This document shows positions 33,363 through 42,825 of a stretch of 64,000 nucleotides of DNA, piece after piece. Positions within the stretch are counted from its first letter, which is position 1. Every line of letters starts with the position of its first letter. Origin of the DNA: Mesorhizobium sp. RMAD-H1. GTDB taxonomy: Bacteria; Pseudomonadota; Alphaproteobacteria; Rhizobiales; Rhizobiaceae. The position numbers were made by a program, and so were the translations under genes. The stretch covers positions 434,001 to 498,000 of the forward strand of contig NZ_JACHWN010000001.1 of assembly GCF_014191375.1 (NCBI RefSeq), in the 5' to 3' direction. The notes under the pieces are model-generated. The model was not told where the DNA came from and did not search any database. It saw only the letters and a program-made list of their open reading frames with translations.

Positions 33363-33749
33363 TCAAAGCTGGGCTTCGATTGCCGCTTTGTCGATGACCG
33401 ACCAGACCTGGACGATCTTTTCTCCCCGCAATTCGTAGAAGACGTTCTCGGTGAAGGAGACTCTCCTCCCGTTTACCGGCAGGCCGAGGAATATTCCCCG
33501 GGGCGTGCAGTCGAATTCCAGCCGGCTGGCTATGTGGGGAGGTTCGCAGACAAGCAGCCGGATCTTGAAATAGAGATCCGGGATATCTTCGAAATCTCTC
33601 TCCAGCATTGCGCGATATCCCGATAATCCGAACCGCCGGCCGTTATGGGAGACTTGATCATCGACGAACTGCCCGAGCTTTGCCCAGTCCTGGCGGTTGA
33701 GGCAGGCGATATAGGCGCGATAAATGTCGGCAAGAGCGGCATTCGTCAT
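33363..33749 (-). CDS. SnoaL/NTF2-like protein (ester cyclase type)
   Basis: A 128-residue NTF2-fold protein. Recognisable are the N-terminal helix ADIYRAYIACLNRQDWAKLG, LSGYRAMLERDFEDIPDLYF and the C-terminal VFYELRGEKIVQVWSVIDKAAIEAQL. Proteins of this type are often annotated as polyketide or ester cyclases, but the catalytic role is usually unknown. ATG 33749 has an AAGGAG site. It is divergent from the 2OG oxygenase gene. Confidence 0.85.
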   Translation of the reverse strand: MTNAALADIYRAYIACLNRQDWAKLGQFVDDQVSHNGRRFGLSGYRAMLERDFEDIPDLYFKIRLLVCEPPHIASRLEFDCTPRGIFLGLPVNGRRVSFTENVFYELRGEKIVQVWSVIDKAAIEAQL

Positions 33750-33885
33750 GGCAATGCTCCTTGATGTTTCAAAATGCGGGCATGGGCGAGATGTGCATCC
33801 CGGGGATTTGAAAGCAAGCGCCGGAGTGCTTGGGCGCCGATGGGCGGGATAACCAGGGCGGCAAAGCAACCGAAGGACGAAGAGA

Positions 33886-34656
33886 ATGAATGCCGCTGTT
33901 TCCTCCAAAGCCGCTGCCGATCCGGCCACCCCGCCTCCTTCTGTCGTCAAAGCGGCAGAGGAGCGCGTCGACAGCTATGACTGGACGGCGCTCGCCTCGG
34001 ACCTCGATGATTATGGCTGCGCGGTTCTGGGCAAGCTCCTGACGCCGGAGGAGTGCCGGGCGCTTGCCGCCCTCTACCCACATGAGGAGCATTTCCGCAG
34101 TCATATCCATATGGCGCGGCATGGCTTCGGCAGGGGAGAATACCGCTATTTCCGATATCCGCTGCCGGATCTCATCGCCGGGCTTCGCACCGCGCTCTAT
34201 CCGCGCCTCGCGCCGGTTGCCAACCGATGGAATGAGCGCATGGGGACCGACGCCCGCTATCCCGAGCGCCATGCCGACTTCCTGAAAGCCTGCCATGATG
34301 CGGGCCAGCTTCGTCCCACCCCGCTGCTCCTGCAATATGTGCCTGGTGACTTCAACTGCCTGCATCAGGATCTCTATGGCGATCTGGCCTTCCCACTGCA
34401 GGTGGCGATCCTGCTTTCAGAGCCGGGCAGGGATTTCACCGGCGGCGAATTCGTGCTGACCGAGCAGCGCCCGCGCATGCAGAGCCGGGCGGAGGTGGTG
34501 CCGCTCAGGCAAGGTGATGCCGTGGCCTTTGCCGTGCACAATCGCCCGGTCCAGGGCACGAAAGGCAATTACCGCGTCAATCTGCGCCATGGTGTCAGCC
34601 GCGTGCGCTCGGGCATGCGCCATACGGTCGGCATCATTTTCCACGATGCGCGATAA
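33886..34656 (+). CDS. 2-oxoglutarate/Fe(II)-dependent dioxygenase family protein
   Basis: A 256-residue protein with the cupin-like double-stranded helix of 2OG oxygenases. The iron facial triad is seen as H-x-D in NCLHQDLYGDL and a distal His, probably in NLRHGVSRV, with RSGMRHTVGIIFHDA supplying an Arg for 2-oxoglutarate. The N-terminus contains a LLTPEECRALAALY segment typical of this family. The substrate is unknown; DNA-alkylation and prolyl-hydroxylase relatives exist. The gene stands alone. Confidence 0.85.
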   Translation: MNAAVSSKAAADPATPPPSVVKAAEERVDSYDWTALASDLDDYGCAVLGKLLTPEECRALAALYPHEEHFRSHIHMARHGFGRGEYRYFRYPLPDLIAGLRTALYPRLAPVANRWNERMGTDARYPERHADFLKACHDAGQLRPTPLLLQYVPGDFNCLHQDLYGDLAFPLQVAILLSEPGRDFTGGEFVLTEQRPRMQSRAEVVPLRQGDAVAFAVHNRPVQGTKGNYRVNLRHGVSRVRSGMRHTVGIIFHDAR

Positions 34657-34747
34657 TGTCCGAAACCGAGGCACGCTTCAGCAAACCGGATGAATCCATC
34701 AGATAAATTCAATTGAATTGAAGCATCGCCGGCCTATTGTGCAGCGC

Positions 34748-35926
34748 ATGCAAAAGCCTTCCCGGAATGTTCTTCCTCTCGCTCTCGGCGGTTTCGTGGC
34801 GATGGCTGTGGCCATGGGCATCGGGCGTTTCATCTATACGCCGATCCTCCCCGGCATGATGACGGGGCTCGGGCTTTCGCCTGCGGATGCCGGTTTCATC
34901 GCCTCGGCCAATTATGTCGGCTATCTCCTCGGCGCGGTCATTGCCGGCTATGGCTGGGCGGCCGGCATCGAGCGGGCGATCGTCTATGCCGGGCTGGCGG
35001 CGAGCGCCGCGCTCTGCCTGGCCATGGGGTTGACCGACGGCGTCATGGTTTTCGCCGTGATCCGGTTTCTCGCCGGGCTTGCCAGCGCCTTCACCATGAT
35101 CCTTTGCACCACCATCGTCTTCAGCCATCTGGCGGCGGCGGGGAGAAATGATCTGCAGGCCTGGCATTTCGGCGGGGTGGGCATGGGCATTGCCTTCTCG
35201 GCGCTCTTCGTCGCGCTGATCGGTGGCTTCCGCCTCGGCTGGCGGGCCGACTGGATCGGCGCGGGCATCCTCTCGCTCGCCGGCTTGCTCATGGTGATGC
35301 TGCTTCTGCGCGAAGGGCCGCTGCGCAACGGCTCGCAATTGCGCGAGCCGCCGCTGCCGCGCTCGAGTGCCTTGTCAGCCCTCTCGCTCGCCTATGGCAT
35401 TTTCGGCTTCGGCTATGTCATCACCGCCACTTTCCTGGTCGCGATCGTGCGCGCCGGCAATGGCGGCCCGTTCATGGAGGCGGCCGTCTGGGTGGTCACG
35501 GGGCTGACCGCCGCGCCGTCGATCTGGCTCTGGTCCTTCATCGTGCGCCGCATCGGCCTCTTCGGCAGTTTCGCCGCCGCCTGCCTGGTCCAGGCGGTGG
35601 GCGTGGCGGCAAGCGTCGTGTTGCCTTTGCCGGTCGGGCCTCTCGCCGGCGGCCTGCTGCTCGGCGCCACTTTCATGGCCGTCACTGCCTTCGGGCTGCA
35701 GGCGGGGCGCATGCTCGCGCCGGAAGCGCCGCGCCGGGCGCTGGCGCGCATGACGGCCTGGTTCGGTACGGGGCAGATCATCGGTCCGTTGGTGGCCGGC
35801 TATATGACGAACCTCTCGGGATCATTCCGTTCGGCAAGCCTGCTTGCCGCCGCTTCCCTGGTGCTTTCGGGTACGATAGCGCTGGTCGCCGGGTATCAGG
35901 GACGCAGGATAAAGGCCGGCGCATAG
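34748..35926 (+). CDS. YbfB/YjiJ-family MFS transporter
   Basis: A 392-residue major facilitator with about 12 helices. The opening [26 protein letters not shown] and [16 protein letters not shown] are the signature of the YbfB/YjiJ group of putative sugar or drug transporters. The second half contains [20 protein letters not shown] 34748 was preferred over TTG 34718 because the first residues then match the family start. Substrate unknown. Confidence 0.88.
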   Translation: MQKPSRNVLPLALGGFVAMAVAMGIGRFIYTPILPGMMTGLGLSPADAGFIASANYVGYLLGAVIAGYGWAAGIERAIVYAGLAASAALCLAMGLTDGVMVFAVIRFLAGLASAFTMILCTTIVFSHLAAAGRNDLQAWHFGGVGMGIAFSALFVALIGGFRLGWRADWIGAGILSLAGLLMVMLLLREGPLRNGSQLREPPLPRSSALSALSLAYGIFGFGYVITATFLVAIVRAGNGGPFMEAAVWVVTGLTAAPSIWLWSFIVRRIGLFGSFAAACLVQAVGVAASVVLPLPVGPLAGGLLLGATFMAVTAFGLQAGRMLAPEAPRRALARMTAWFGTGQIIGPLVAGYMTNLSGSFRSASLLAAASLVLSGTIALVAGYQGRRIKAGA

Positions 35927-36030
35927 CAGAATATCGGCGTTATTGAATTTCATTACGGTAATTTAATTTCCCATTAGCAGCATTTTCCCTATTGCTGGCA
36001 TGAAGGCACCCGCAATTAAGCGGGACCAAA

Positions 36031-37305
36031 GTGATCAGGGAATATGCAGCCGTGTTCGTTTCCTTCTTTCCAAAGCCGAAGCTGTTCTTCATTTCCGCTG
36101 TCTTGTGGAGCCTTGTTGCGATCTTCGCCTGGTTCTTCGGCGGGGAGCAGTTGGGGGCGGTGTTCGGCCTGCCGCCGGCCGCGCCTGGCGCAGCGCCCAT
36201 CATCGGCGTTTCCGTCTTCTGGTCTCCGCCCTTCCTGTGGTTCTACATCTATTTCGCCGCAATCGTCCTGATCTTCTATGCCTTCTGGGCCATCTTCTCC
36301 CCACATCGCTGGCAGCTCTGGTCGATCCTCGGCTCGGCGCTGATCCTGTTCGTCACCTATTTCCAGGTTCAGGTGAGTGTGGCGATCAATGCGTGGTATG
36401 GCCCGTTCTATGATCTCATCCAGCAGGCGCTGGCAAGAAGTGCGCCGGTCACCGCAGAGCAGCTCTATGTGGGGATGTTGGGCTTTGCAGGCATTGCCTT
36501 CGTGGCCGTGACGATCGGGGTCCTCGGCCTGTTTTTTGTCAGCCATTACATCTTCCGCTGGCGCACCGCCATGAACGAATATTACATGGCCAACTGGGGC
36601 AAGCTGCGGCATATCGAAGGCGCTTCCCAGCGCGTCCAGGAAGACACGATGCGCTTTTCCACCACGGTGGAAAATCTGGGCGTCAGCCTGGTCAAATCGG
36701 TCATGACGCTGATTGCCTTCCTGCCGGTCCTGTTCACATTCTCGCACCAGGTAACGGAACTGCCCCTTATCGGCGAAGTGCCGCATGCGCTGGTGTTCGC
36801 AGCGGTCCTCTGGTCCATTTTCGGCACGGCTTTCCTGGCGCTGGTCGGAATCAAGTTGCCGGGGCTTGAATTCAAGAACCAGCGCGTCGAGGCGGCATAC
36901 CGCAAGGAGCTGGTTTATGGCGAAGACGATCCGGAGCGGGCAAAGCCGGTTACGGTGACGGAACTGTTCCACAATGTGCGGCGCAATTATTTCCGCCTCT
37001 ATTTCCACTATATGTATTTCAATGTCGCCCGTATCTTTTATCTGCAGGCGGACAACATCTTCCCAACCCTCGTGCTGGTGCCTTCAATTGTCGCGGGAAA
37101 GCTGACGCTGGGGCTCATGACGCAGATCATGAATGTGTTCGAGCAGGTCAGGGTTTCCTTCCAGTATCTGGTCAACTCATGGTCGACGATCGTCGAGCTC
37201 ATGTCCATCTACAAGCGTCTGCGTGCGTTCGAGGCGGTCATTCATGATGAGCCGCTGCCCGAAATCGACAAGGAATATCTCGAAGCGCAGGGCGCGGAGG
37301 TCTGA
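36031..37305 (+). CDS. bacA: Peptide/VLCFA-associated transporter BacA (SbmA/BacA family)
   Basis: A 424-residue inner-membrane protein of the SbmA/BacA family, close to the 420 residues of Sinorhizobium BacA. Typical segments are [72 protein letters not shown] and [19 protein letters not shown]. BacA imports peptides such as NCR and other antimicrobial peptides and is needed for chronic host infection in rhizobia and Brucella. The start codon is GTG at 36031. The upstream 100 bases are AT-rich and probably carry the promoter. A long hairpin separates it from the convergent deacetylase. Confidence 0.94.
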   Translation: MIREYAAVFVSFFPKPKLFFISAVLWSLVAIFAWFFGGEQLGAVFGLPPAAPGAAPIIGVSVFWSPPFLWFYIYFAAIVLIFYAFWAIFSPHRWQLWSILGSALILFVTYFQVQVSVAINAWYGPFYDLIQQALARSAPVTAEQLYVGMLGFAGIAFVAVTIGVLGLFFVSHYIFRWRTAMNEYYMANWGKLRHIEGASQRVQEDTMRFSTTVENLGVSLVKSVMTLIAFLPVLFTFSHQVTELPLIGEVPHALVFAAVLWSIFGTAFLALVGIKLPGLEFKNQRVEAAYRKELVYGEDDPERAKPVTVTELFHNVRRNYFRLYFHYMYFNVARIFYLQADNIFPTLVLVPSIVAGKLTLGLMTQIMNVFEQVRVSFQYLVNSWSTIVELMSIYKRLRAFEAVIHDEPLPEIDKEYLEAQGAEV

Positions 37306-37316
37306 CGAGGCATCCG

Positions 37317-37348
37317 CCACGCCGAGCCTCAGTGCTCGGCGTGGCGCT
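37317..37348. terminator. 12-bp hairpin between bacA and the deacetylase
   Basis: A perfect 12-bp stem (CGCCACGCCGAG / CTCGGCGTGGCG) with an 8-base loop. The loop and right arm overlap the last codons of the minus-strand deacetylase gene. It lies 12 bases after the bacA stop. No T-run, but it probably limits read-through between convergent genes. Confidence 0.6.
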
Positions 37349-38327
37349 CCGCTGGTGTGGTTTTTCTGAGATAGTCGCTATAGGTGATGCACTGCACGTC
37401 CGGCTTCGTGCAGGCCTCCTCGGTGAATCGCTCCAGCGCGCGCCAGTAGGCGCCGGCATTCATCTCCACGAAGTGGAAGCCGAGCTGGAGCGGAACGCGC
37501 TCGCCCGCATATTGCCTGTCGAAAGCCGCTTTGAACGCATTATAGGTGCGCTTCTCGAATTCGCGTGATTGCGACGGCTTCTCGAACCCGGCCGAATGGC
37601 GGACATAGAGATTGTAGTCCATCGCGATCACGGGCCGCTGCGCCGGCCCTTCGGGGATGAGCGGCAGGCCGAAGCTTGCGAGGTCGCCGGAACGCAGCGG
37701 CAGTTCCGGCCCGCGCGTGATGCCGCTTGCCTGATAGCGGAAACCCTCGGCCTTCAGCGCCTTTTGCACCGGCTTTCCCGTCGCCAGATAGGGTGCGCGG
37801 AAGCCGGTGATGCCGTGCTCGGCCAGGTCGCGCCAGCCCTTCGGCTCGCCGGCAATGCCGTTTGCCGCATAGCCTTCGGCGACGATCCGGCGGAATTCCT
37901 TCAGTTCCTGCTCCCATTCCGCCGTGGTCCAGTCCTTGCCGTCGAAATGACCGCAGCCATGGCTCGCGATCTCATGTCCCTCCAGATGGGCGCTCCAGAT
38001 ATTGTCGAGCCGCTCGGCGATCTCCTCCTTGGTGAAGGCGAAGCCGACATTGGAGCGGCCGGGTGCCATGTGCGGCGGCTTGTAGCTGGCGCGGTCGGCG
38101 CGCTGGAGCAGGAAGACGCAGGACAGGAAATAGGTGAAGCGCGCCCCGGTCTTCTGTCCGAGCGCGCGGCTGCGCTGCCACAGATGATTGGCGTGTGCTC
38201 CGTCGAAGGAGATCAGCACATATTGCGGCGGTGGGGTCTTGCCGTTGTCCGATTGCGTGGCAAAAACGGATTGGAGCGGAATAAGGGCGCAAACGGCTAT
38301 GGCGATGAAACGGGAGAAAAAATGCAT
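37329..38327 (-). CDS. Secreted polysaccharide deacetylase-family protein
   Basis: A 332-residue exported protein with a signal peptide (FIAIAVCALIPLQSVFA). The NodB-type fold is recognisable from LISFDGAHANHLW, where the usual Asp-Asp is only FDGA, ISHxxxH-like EIASHGCGHFDG with the zinc His pair, and the late QLGFHFVEMNAGAYW. The altered first catalytic Asp pair means the activity needs testing. It could act on peptidoglycan or an exopolysaccharide. The gene is monocistronic and converges on bacA. Confidence 0.82.
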   Translation of the reverse strand: MHFFSRFIAIAVCALIPLQSVFATQSDNGKTPPPQYVLISFDGAHANHLWQRSRALGQKTGARFTYFLSCVFLLQRADRASYKPPHMAPGRSNVGFAFTKEEIAERLDNIWSAHLEGHEIASHGCGHFDGKDWTTAEWEQELKEFRRIVAEGYAANGIAGEPKGWRDLAEHGITGFRAPYLATGKPVQKALKAEGFRYQASGITRGPELPLRSGDLASFGLPLIPEGPAQRPVIAMDYNLYVRHSAGFEKPSQSREFEKRTYNAFKAAFDRQYAGERVPLQLGFHFVEMNAGAYWRALERFTEEACTKPDVQCITYSDYLRKTTPAERHAEH

Positions 38328-38475
38328 GATCGGGGGAGACTCGACAATTCGGAGGGTTCCGCACCGCTAAGGGGCGAATGTGGCGAAGGTCGGACACGCT
38401 GCAATCAGCCGCAGGGGCTCCGAGTTGGAACCACGCCTTGCCAGGGATATGTTGCGGGCAAAGAGGGAGGCATCC

Positions 38476-39054
38476 ATGCTCGTACTGATCCTTGGCCTTG
38501 TGATTTTCCTCGGCATCCACTCGGTCCAGATCGTCGCGCCGCAATGGCGCAGGGCGAAAATGGCTGAGTGGGGCGAGGGAAAATGGAAGGGGCTCTATTC
38601 GCTTGCCGCGGCGGTAGGCCTGGTCCTTATCGTCTGGGGCTTCGGAATGGCCCGCCAGACCGCGCCGATCCTCTACGAGCCGCCCGTGTGGATGAAGCAC
38701 ATCACGCTGCTTCTGATGGCGTTTTCCTTCATCTTCCTTGCCATGTTCGAGATGCCGGCGGGCAAGCTCAAGCCGAAGATCCGCCATCCCATGCTGGTCG
38801 CCATCAAGATCTGGGCCTTCGCCCATCTCCTGGCGAATGGCGATCTGGCATCGCTCATCCTGTTTCTTTCGTTCCTTGCCTGGGCGGTGTGGGACCGGAT
38901 CTCGGTCAAGCGCCGCGAACGCGCCGAAGGAGCTGAGGTAATCGCTTCCGGCCCCGTGATCAACGATGTCCTGACCGTGGCCGTCGGGCTGGTTGTCTAC
39001 GCATTGTTCGTCTGGAAGCTGCATGAATGGCTGATCGGCATTCCACCGGTCTAA
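38476..39054 (+). CDS. NnrU family membrane protein
   Basis: A 192-residue protein with about five TM helices. The VIFLGIHSVQIVAPQWR start, the KGLYSLAAAVGLVLIVWGF helix and the HPMLVAIKIWAFAHLLANGDLASL block match NnrU, first described near nitric oxide reductase genes in Rhodobacter. No nitrogen-oxide genes occur here, and NnrU-like proteins with other roles (carotenoid isomerase-related fold) are widespread. ATG 38476 has GAGGGAGG upstream. Confidence 0.9.
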   Translation: MLVLILGLVIFLGIHSVQIVAPQWRRAKMAEWGEGKWKGLYSLAAAVGLVLIVWGFGMARQTAPILYEPPVWMKHITLLLMAFSFIFLAMFEMPAGKLKPKIRHPMLVAIKIWAFAHLLANGDLASLILFLSFLAWAVWDRISVKRRERAEGAEVIASGPVINDVLTVAVGLVVYALFVWKLHEWLIGIPPV

Positions 39055-39159
39055 TTTGCAGATCAGGCCTTACATATATATCCAATTCCGACTAAAAGCG
39101 CGTGAACTGCGCCTTGCAAGGGCGACATACGCGAACAGATCACGATTGACGGCAGGTCC

Positions 39160-39831
39160 ATGGCAGACGACAGCTTCATCCGCGAAGTAAACGAGGAACT
39201 CCGCTCCGACAGGGCAAAGGCGATCTGGCGACGCTTCGGCCCCCTGCTGATTGGCGGCGCCGTCGCCATCGTCCTGGGAACGGCCGCGACGGTTGGCTAT
39301 CAGTACTGGAGCGAATCCCGCGCTTCGCAGTCGGGCGACAGGTTTCTTGCCGCTCTCGACCTCGCGCGTCAGGGGAAGAACGATGAGGCGCTTGCCGCGC
39401 TGGGTGAACTGGAAAAGGACGGCTACGGCGCTTATCCCGATCTGGCGCGTATGCGCGCGGCGACGCTGATGTTCCAGAAGGGGGATGCTGCCGGCGCCGT
39501 CTCGGCTTTTGACGCGGTTGCGGCCGACAATTCGGTGGACGCCTCGATCCGCGACATGGCGCGGCTGCGAGCAGCCTTCATCCTCATCGATACCGGCTCT
39601 TATGACGATGTCGCCAAGCGCGTGGAGCCCATTTCGTCGGACGGCAATCCGATGCGCCATTCGGCGCGCGAGGCGCTGGGGCTGGCCGCCTGGAAGGCAG
39701 GACGGAAGGACGATGCGGTGCGCCTCTTCCAGCAGATCGCCGATGATAACGGAGCGCCGGCCGATATCCGCCAGCGCGCCAATATGATGCTCGATCTGAT
39801 CCGCAGCTCCGGCGCTGCGGCACAGGGCTGA
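39160..39831 (+). CDS. YfgM-like membrane-anchored tetratricopeptide protein
   Basis: A 223-residue protein with a cytoplasmic N-terminus (MADDSFIREVNEELRSDRAK), one TM helix near residues 30-50 and a C-terminal domain of TPR-like helical repeats (for example ALDLARQGKNDEALAALGEL and ALGLAAWKAGRKDDAVRLFQ). YfgM-type proteins sit next to Der in many bacteria and are linked to the SecYEG/PpiD periplasmic chaperone network. Here it precedes der by 18 bases, conserving that link. Alphaproteobacterial members are usually annotated only as TPR or DUF2133-like. Confidence 0.88.
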   Translation: MADDSFIREVNEELRSDRAKAIWRRFGPLLIGGAVAIVLGTAATVGYQYWSESRASQSGDRFLAALDLARQGKNDEALAALGELEKDGYGAYPDLARMRAATLMFQKGDAAGAVSAFDAVAADNSVDASIRDMARLRAAFILIDTGSYDDVAKRVEPISSDGNPMRHSAREALGLAAWKAGRKDDAVRLFQQIADDNGAPADIRQRANMMLDLIRSSGAAAQG

Positions 39832-39849
39832 GAGTAAGGACAAGAGTAT

Positions 39850-41304
39850 ATGAGTTTCACCCTTGCCATTGTCGGGCGTCCGAATGTCGGCAAGTCCACG
39901 CTTTTCAACCGGCTTGCCGGGCAGAAGCTGGCGCTCGTCGACGATACGCCTGGTGTCACGCGCGACCGGCGCGTGCATGACGGCAAGCTCTATGACCTGA
40001 AGTTCAGCGTCGTCGATACGGCCGGCCTCGAAGAGATGGGCAGCGAGACGCTGGAGGGCCGCATGCGCGCCCAGACCGAGATCGCGATCGCCGAAGCCGA
40101 CGTGATCCTCTTCATGATCGACGCCAAGGCCGGCATCACGCCTGCCGATATCACCTTCGCCGACCTCGTGCGCAAATCCGGCAAGCCCGTCGTCCTCGTT
40201 GCCAACAAATCCGAAGCGCGCGGCGCGGAAGCCGGCATGTATGACGCCTTCCGGCTGGGCCTCGGCGAACCATGCCCGATTTCGGCCGAGCATGGCCAGG
40301 GCATTCCCGACCTGCGCGACGCGATCGTCGAGGCGATCGGCAAGGAACGCGCCTTCGGCCCGGACGAGGAAGACGAGGAGGCGGAGGATCGCCCAGCCAT
40401 CACCACCGCCGAGACCACGCTGATCGGCGACGATATCGAGGATCCCGACGCCGACGAGATTCCAGCCTATGACACCTCGAAGCCGCTCCGGATCGCCATT
40501 GTCGGGCGGCCCAATGCCGGCAAGTCGACGCTGATCAACACCATGATCGGCGAGGAGCGCCTGTTGACCGGCCCGGAAGCCGGCATCACGCGGGATTCGA
40601 TCTCGGTCGACTGGGAGTGGAACGGCCGCCGCATCAAGCTGTTCGACACGGCCGGTCTGCGCCGCAAGTCCCGCGTGCAGGAAAAGCTGGAGAAACTCTC
40701 GGTTTCCGATGCGCTGCGTGCCATCCGCTTTGCCGAAGTCGTCATCGTCGTTTTCGACGCCACAATCCCCTTCGAGAAGCAGGATCTGCAGATCGTCGAT
40801 CTCATCGTCCGCGAAGGCCGCGCCCCCGTGATTGCCTTCAACAAATGGGATCTGATAGAGAACCGGCAGGAGATTCTGGCCGATCTGCGCGAGAAGACGG
40901 AGCGCCTCCTGCCGCAGGTGCGCGGCATCCGCGCTGTCACCATCTCCGGCGAGACGGGGCAGGGCATCGACAAGCTCATGGAGAATGTCGCGCTCACCCA
41001 TGAGATATGGAACCGCCGCGTCTCGACCGGCAAGCTCAACCGCTGGCTGGAAGGTGTGGTCACTCATCATCCGCCTCCGGCCGTTTCGGGGCGCAGGCTG
41101 AAGATCAAATATATGACGCAGGTGAAGACCCGTCCGCCAGGCTTCGTCGTCTCCTGCTCACGGCCCGAGGCCATGCCGCAATCCTATCTGCGCTATCTCA
41201 TCAACGGCCTGCGCGAGACGTTCCAGATGCCGGGCGTGCCCATCCGCCTGTCCTTGCGGACATCGGACAATCCTTTTGCCGGCAGGGCAAAGAAACGCCG
41301 ATAG
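39850..41304 (+). CDS. der: Ribosome assembly GTPase Der (EngA)
   Basis: A 484-residue protein with two tandem GTPase domains and a KH-like C-terminal domain. G1 motifs are GRPNVGKST (near residue 8) and GRPNAGKST (near 217); G3 motifs DTAGLEEM and [10 protein letters not shown]4 motifs NKSE and NKWD. The C-terminal [19 protein letters not shown] block is typical. It is essential for 50S ribosome assembly. The linker between the two G domains is acidic ([10 protein letters not shown]). No terminator was recognised after it. Confidence 0.98.
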   Translation: MSFTLAIVGRPNVGKSTLFNRLAGQKLALVDDTPGVTRDRRVHDGKLYDLKFSVVDTAGLEEMGSETLEGRMRAQTEIAIAEADVILFMIDAKAGITPADITFADLVRKSGKPVVLVANKSEARGAEAGMYDAFRLGLGEPCPISAEHGQGIPDLRDAIVEAIGKERAFGPDEEDEEAEDRPAITTAETTLIGDDIEDPDADEIPAYDTSKPLRIAIVGRPNAGKSTLINTMIGEERLLTGPEAGITRDSISVDWEWNGRRIKLFDTAGLRRKSRVQEKLEKLSVSDALRAIRFAEVVIVVFDATIPFEKQDLQIVDLIVREGRAPVIAFNKWDLIENRQEILADLREKTERLLPQVRGIRAVTISGETGQGIDKLMENVALTHEIWNRRVSTGKLNRWLEGVVTHHPPPAVSGRRLKIKYMTQVKTRPPGFVVSCSRPEAMPQSYLRYLINGLRETFQMPGVPIRLSLRTSDNPFAGRAKKRR

Positions 41305-41402
41305 GGTCAATAATAGAAAGAAGTAAGTAGATGGAATTTCCCGGAAGATGGGATTTTCTATTCGGAATATATTTTTAAAACAAAAGAATATTGAAGTTTT
41401 CG

Positions 41403-41428
41403 GAATCAATTCAAGAACAGGTTGATTC
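41403..41428. repeat. GAATCAA/TTGATTC inverted repeat, copy 1
   Basis: 7-base arms GAATCAA (41403-41409) and TTGATTC (41422-41428) separated by 12 bases, in the setting TTTTCGGAATCAAT. A related copy follows about 200 bases later. Confidence 0.5.
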
Positions 41429-41604
41429 TGGATATTAAGCAGGTGCCGCTCGGCTCTTATTTGAAACGCTGCGTCGCTTTTTCCGAATGGAGTGAAAGGA
41501 AATTCTGATAATAGACGAGTATTTATGGCGCTATTTTATATGGGCATTATCATGAATGGCGCTTCAATACTTTTCACGAAATCAGGTTGTTGTAGTATTT
41601 TTCG

Positions 41605-41630
41605 GAATCAATCTGCTATGAAGTTGATTC
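41605..41630. repeat. GAATCAA/TTGATTC inverted repeat, copy 2
   Basis: Same arms and same 12-base separation as copy 1, with the same left flank (TTTTCGGAATCAAT) but a different loop. Conserved arms and varied loops suggest selection on the structure or a mobile-repeat origin. Confidence 0.5.
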
Positions 41631-41883
41631 TAAATATGAGGATTCTAAAAGAGCGCCCATTTTTGAAGTGCTATGATGATGGATCCATAAAGCTGTATAA
41701 GGAAATTATGGGAAATCGATTCCGGTAATGAAAGCGTCGCATCTCGATTGGTTTCTCTGAAGGTAAGGGAAATATTATAAATATATTCTGATTCAGAAAG
41801 GCAGGAATACAGCGTAACTAACTGCAAAAATGCAGATAATTATTTTGGTTATGCTCCAATTCACTGGGCTCTCTCGGAATGTT

Positions 41884-42288
41884 TTATTTATCTTTGGTCG
41901 TCCTCGCGTCATAGCAGACGAAGGCGAGTTTGTTGCCATCGGGATCGCGGACATAGGCAGCGTAAAACCCCTCGCCATATTGCGGGCGCAAGCCGGGCTT
42001 GCCCTCGTCGCTGCCGCCGTTCCTCATCGATAGCTCGTAGAGCCGGTCGATGATCGCGGCATCGTCCAATCGGAAGGCAGTCATGGTGCCGTTGCCCGGC
42101 TGCGCAGCCTTTTCATCAAAGGGATAGCCGGTAAAGAACCGCGGAAAGGTCTCGTCGTCTTTTCTGCCCCAGGATGCGGAGAGGCCATCCTTCCAGCATT
42201 GATCAAGCCCCATCGCTTCCATAATCGGCTCATAAAAAGCAAGCGAACGCGCCAGATCGTTCGTTCCCACCATCGTATAGGCGATCAT
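41884..42288 (-). CDS. VOC (glyoxalase/bleomycin resistance) family protein
   Basis: A 134-residue single VOC domain: MIAYTMVGTNDLARSLAFYEPIMEAMG at the start, then FFTGYPFDE and the late GFYAAYVRDPDGNKLAFVCYD, which is the metal-binding YVRDPDGN segment of the fold. Substrate unknown. It lies within AT-rich DNA but is itself of normal composition. It is an orphan gene. Confidence 0.9.
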   Translation of the reverse strand: MIAYTMVGTNDLARSLAFYEPIMEAMGLDQCWKDGLSASWGRKDDETFPRFFTGYPFDEKAAQPGNGTMTAFRLDDAAIIDRLYELSMRNGGSDEGKPGLRPQYGEGFYAAYVRDPDGNKLAFVCYDARTTKDK

Positions 42289-42391
42289 TTGGATTTCTTA
42301 CTTATAGGAAGTTTATGTTTTGTTCGCTCATCAAATATATAGGCGCCTTTTTATAAGTGCAACTAAATTTCTAGAATTAGGATATATTTCG

Positions 42392-42700
42392 ATGGGAGTT
42401 CTATTAGGGGTTGATTCTTTTGCGCCGTTATACTTCACTCGTAGTGGGAAGTGTTCAGTGGGGGCTGTATGTGCTATGCGTTTGGCGAAAGAAGATGAAA
42501 TAGTATTTATTTTCGAAATGTTGTGGGATTTGTTTAAGATTTCAAAGAAAAGCAATTTGGATATGCTTTCCCATTTTATCGCTATGGCGATCATAGAGGC
42601 GGAGAATTCCTATAAACAGGAAGTTTTGGAGTCGGGAAGCGGACTTCCCTGCGTTGAGGTCGCCGTACTGGGCGACAGAGAGGCGCGTCTATCTGTCTGA
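42392..42700 (+). CDS. Orphan small protein in AT-rich DNA
   Basis: A 102-residue frame starting at ATG 42392 (MGVLLGVDSFAPLYF...). The central part EDEIVFIFEMLWDLFKISKKS and DMLSHFIAMAIIEAENS looks like two amphipathic helices, and the end is of higher GC. Base composition is unlike the neighbours. A GGAT site stands about 10 bases upstream; earlier in-frame starts are possible. No family recognised; it could be a young or transferred gene. Confidence 0.5.
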   Translation: MGVLLGVDSFAPLYFTRSGKCSVGAVCAMRLAKEDEIVFIFEMLWDLFKISKKSNLDMLSHFIAMAIIEAENSYKQEVLESGSGLPCVEVAVLGDREARLSV

Positions 42701-42825
42701 AGATCGGAATTTGTTAAAAAGAGATTAAAACTTCAAGGACTGAACTCATCGCTCATTAACCATCCATCAAGGTTAATGCTTCATTCTCACGACATTCCGT
42801 ATGCGTGTTTCGAGTGGAGTGTCAC

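Larger units (their letters stand above)
41305..41883. other. AT-rich intergenic island without a convincing gene
   Basis: About 580 bases of markedly lower GC than the rest of the window. A 78-codon open frame (41492-41728) exists, but it has no protein-family features and no good ribosome site, so it is not called. Inside are two similar inverted-repeat motifs, listed separately. The region may be a remnant of acquired DNA or a non-coding regulatory stretch. Confidence 0.45.

Noticed and set aside
39070-41070. A 666-codon minus-strand frame over the YfgM-like and der genes
   Set aside because: Shadow of two well-recognised genes, low-complexity composition, no start signal.
41492-41728. 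A 78-codon plus-strand frame in the AT-rich island
   Set aside because: No ribosome site, no domain, and open frames of this length arise easily in that composition.
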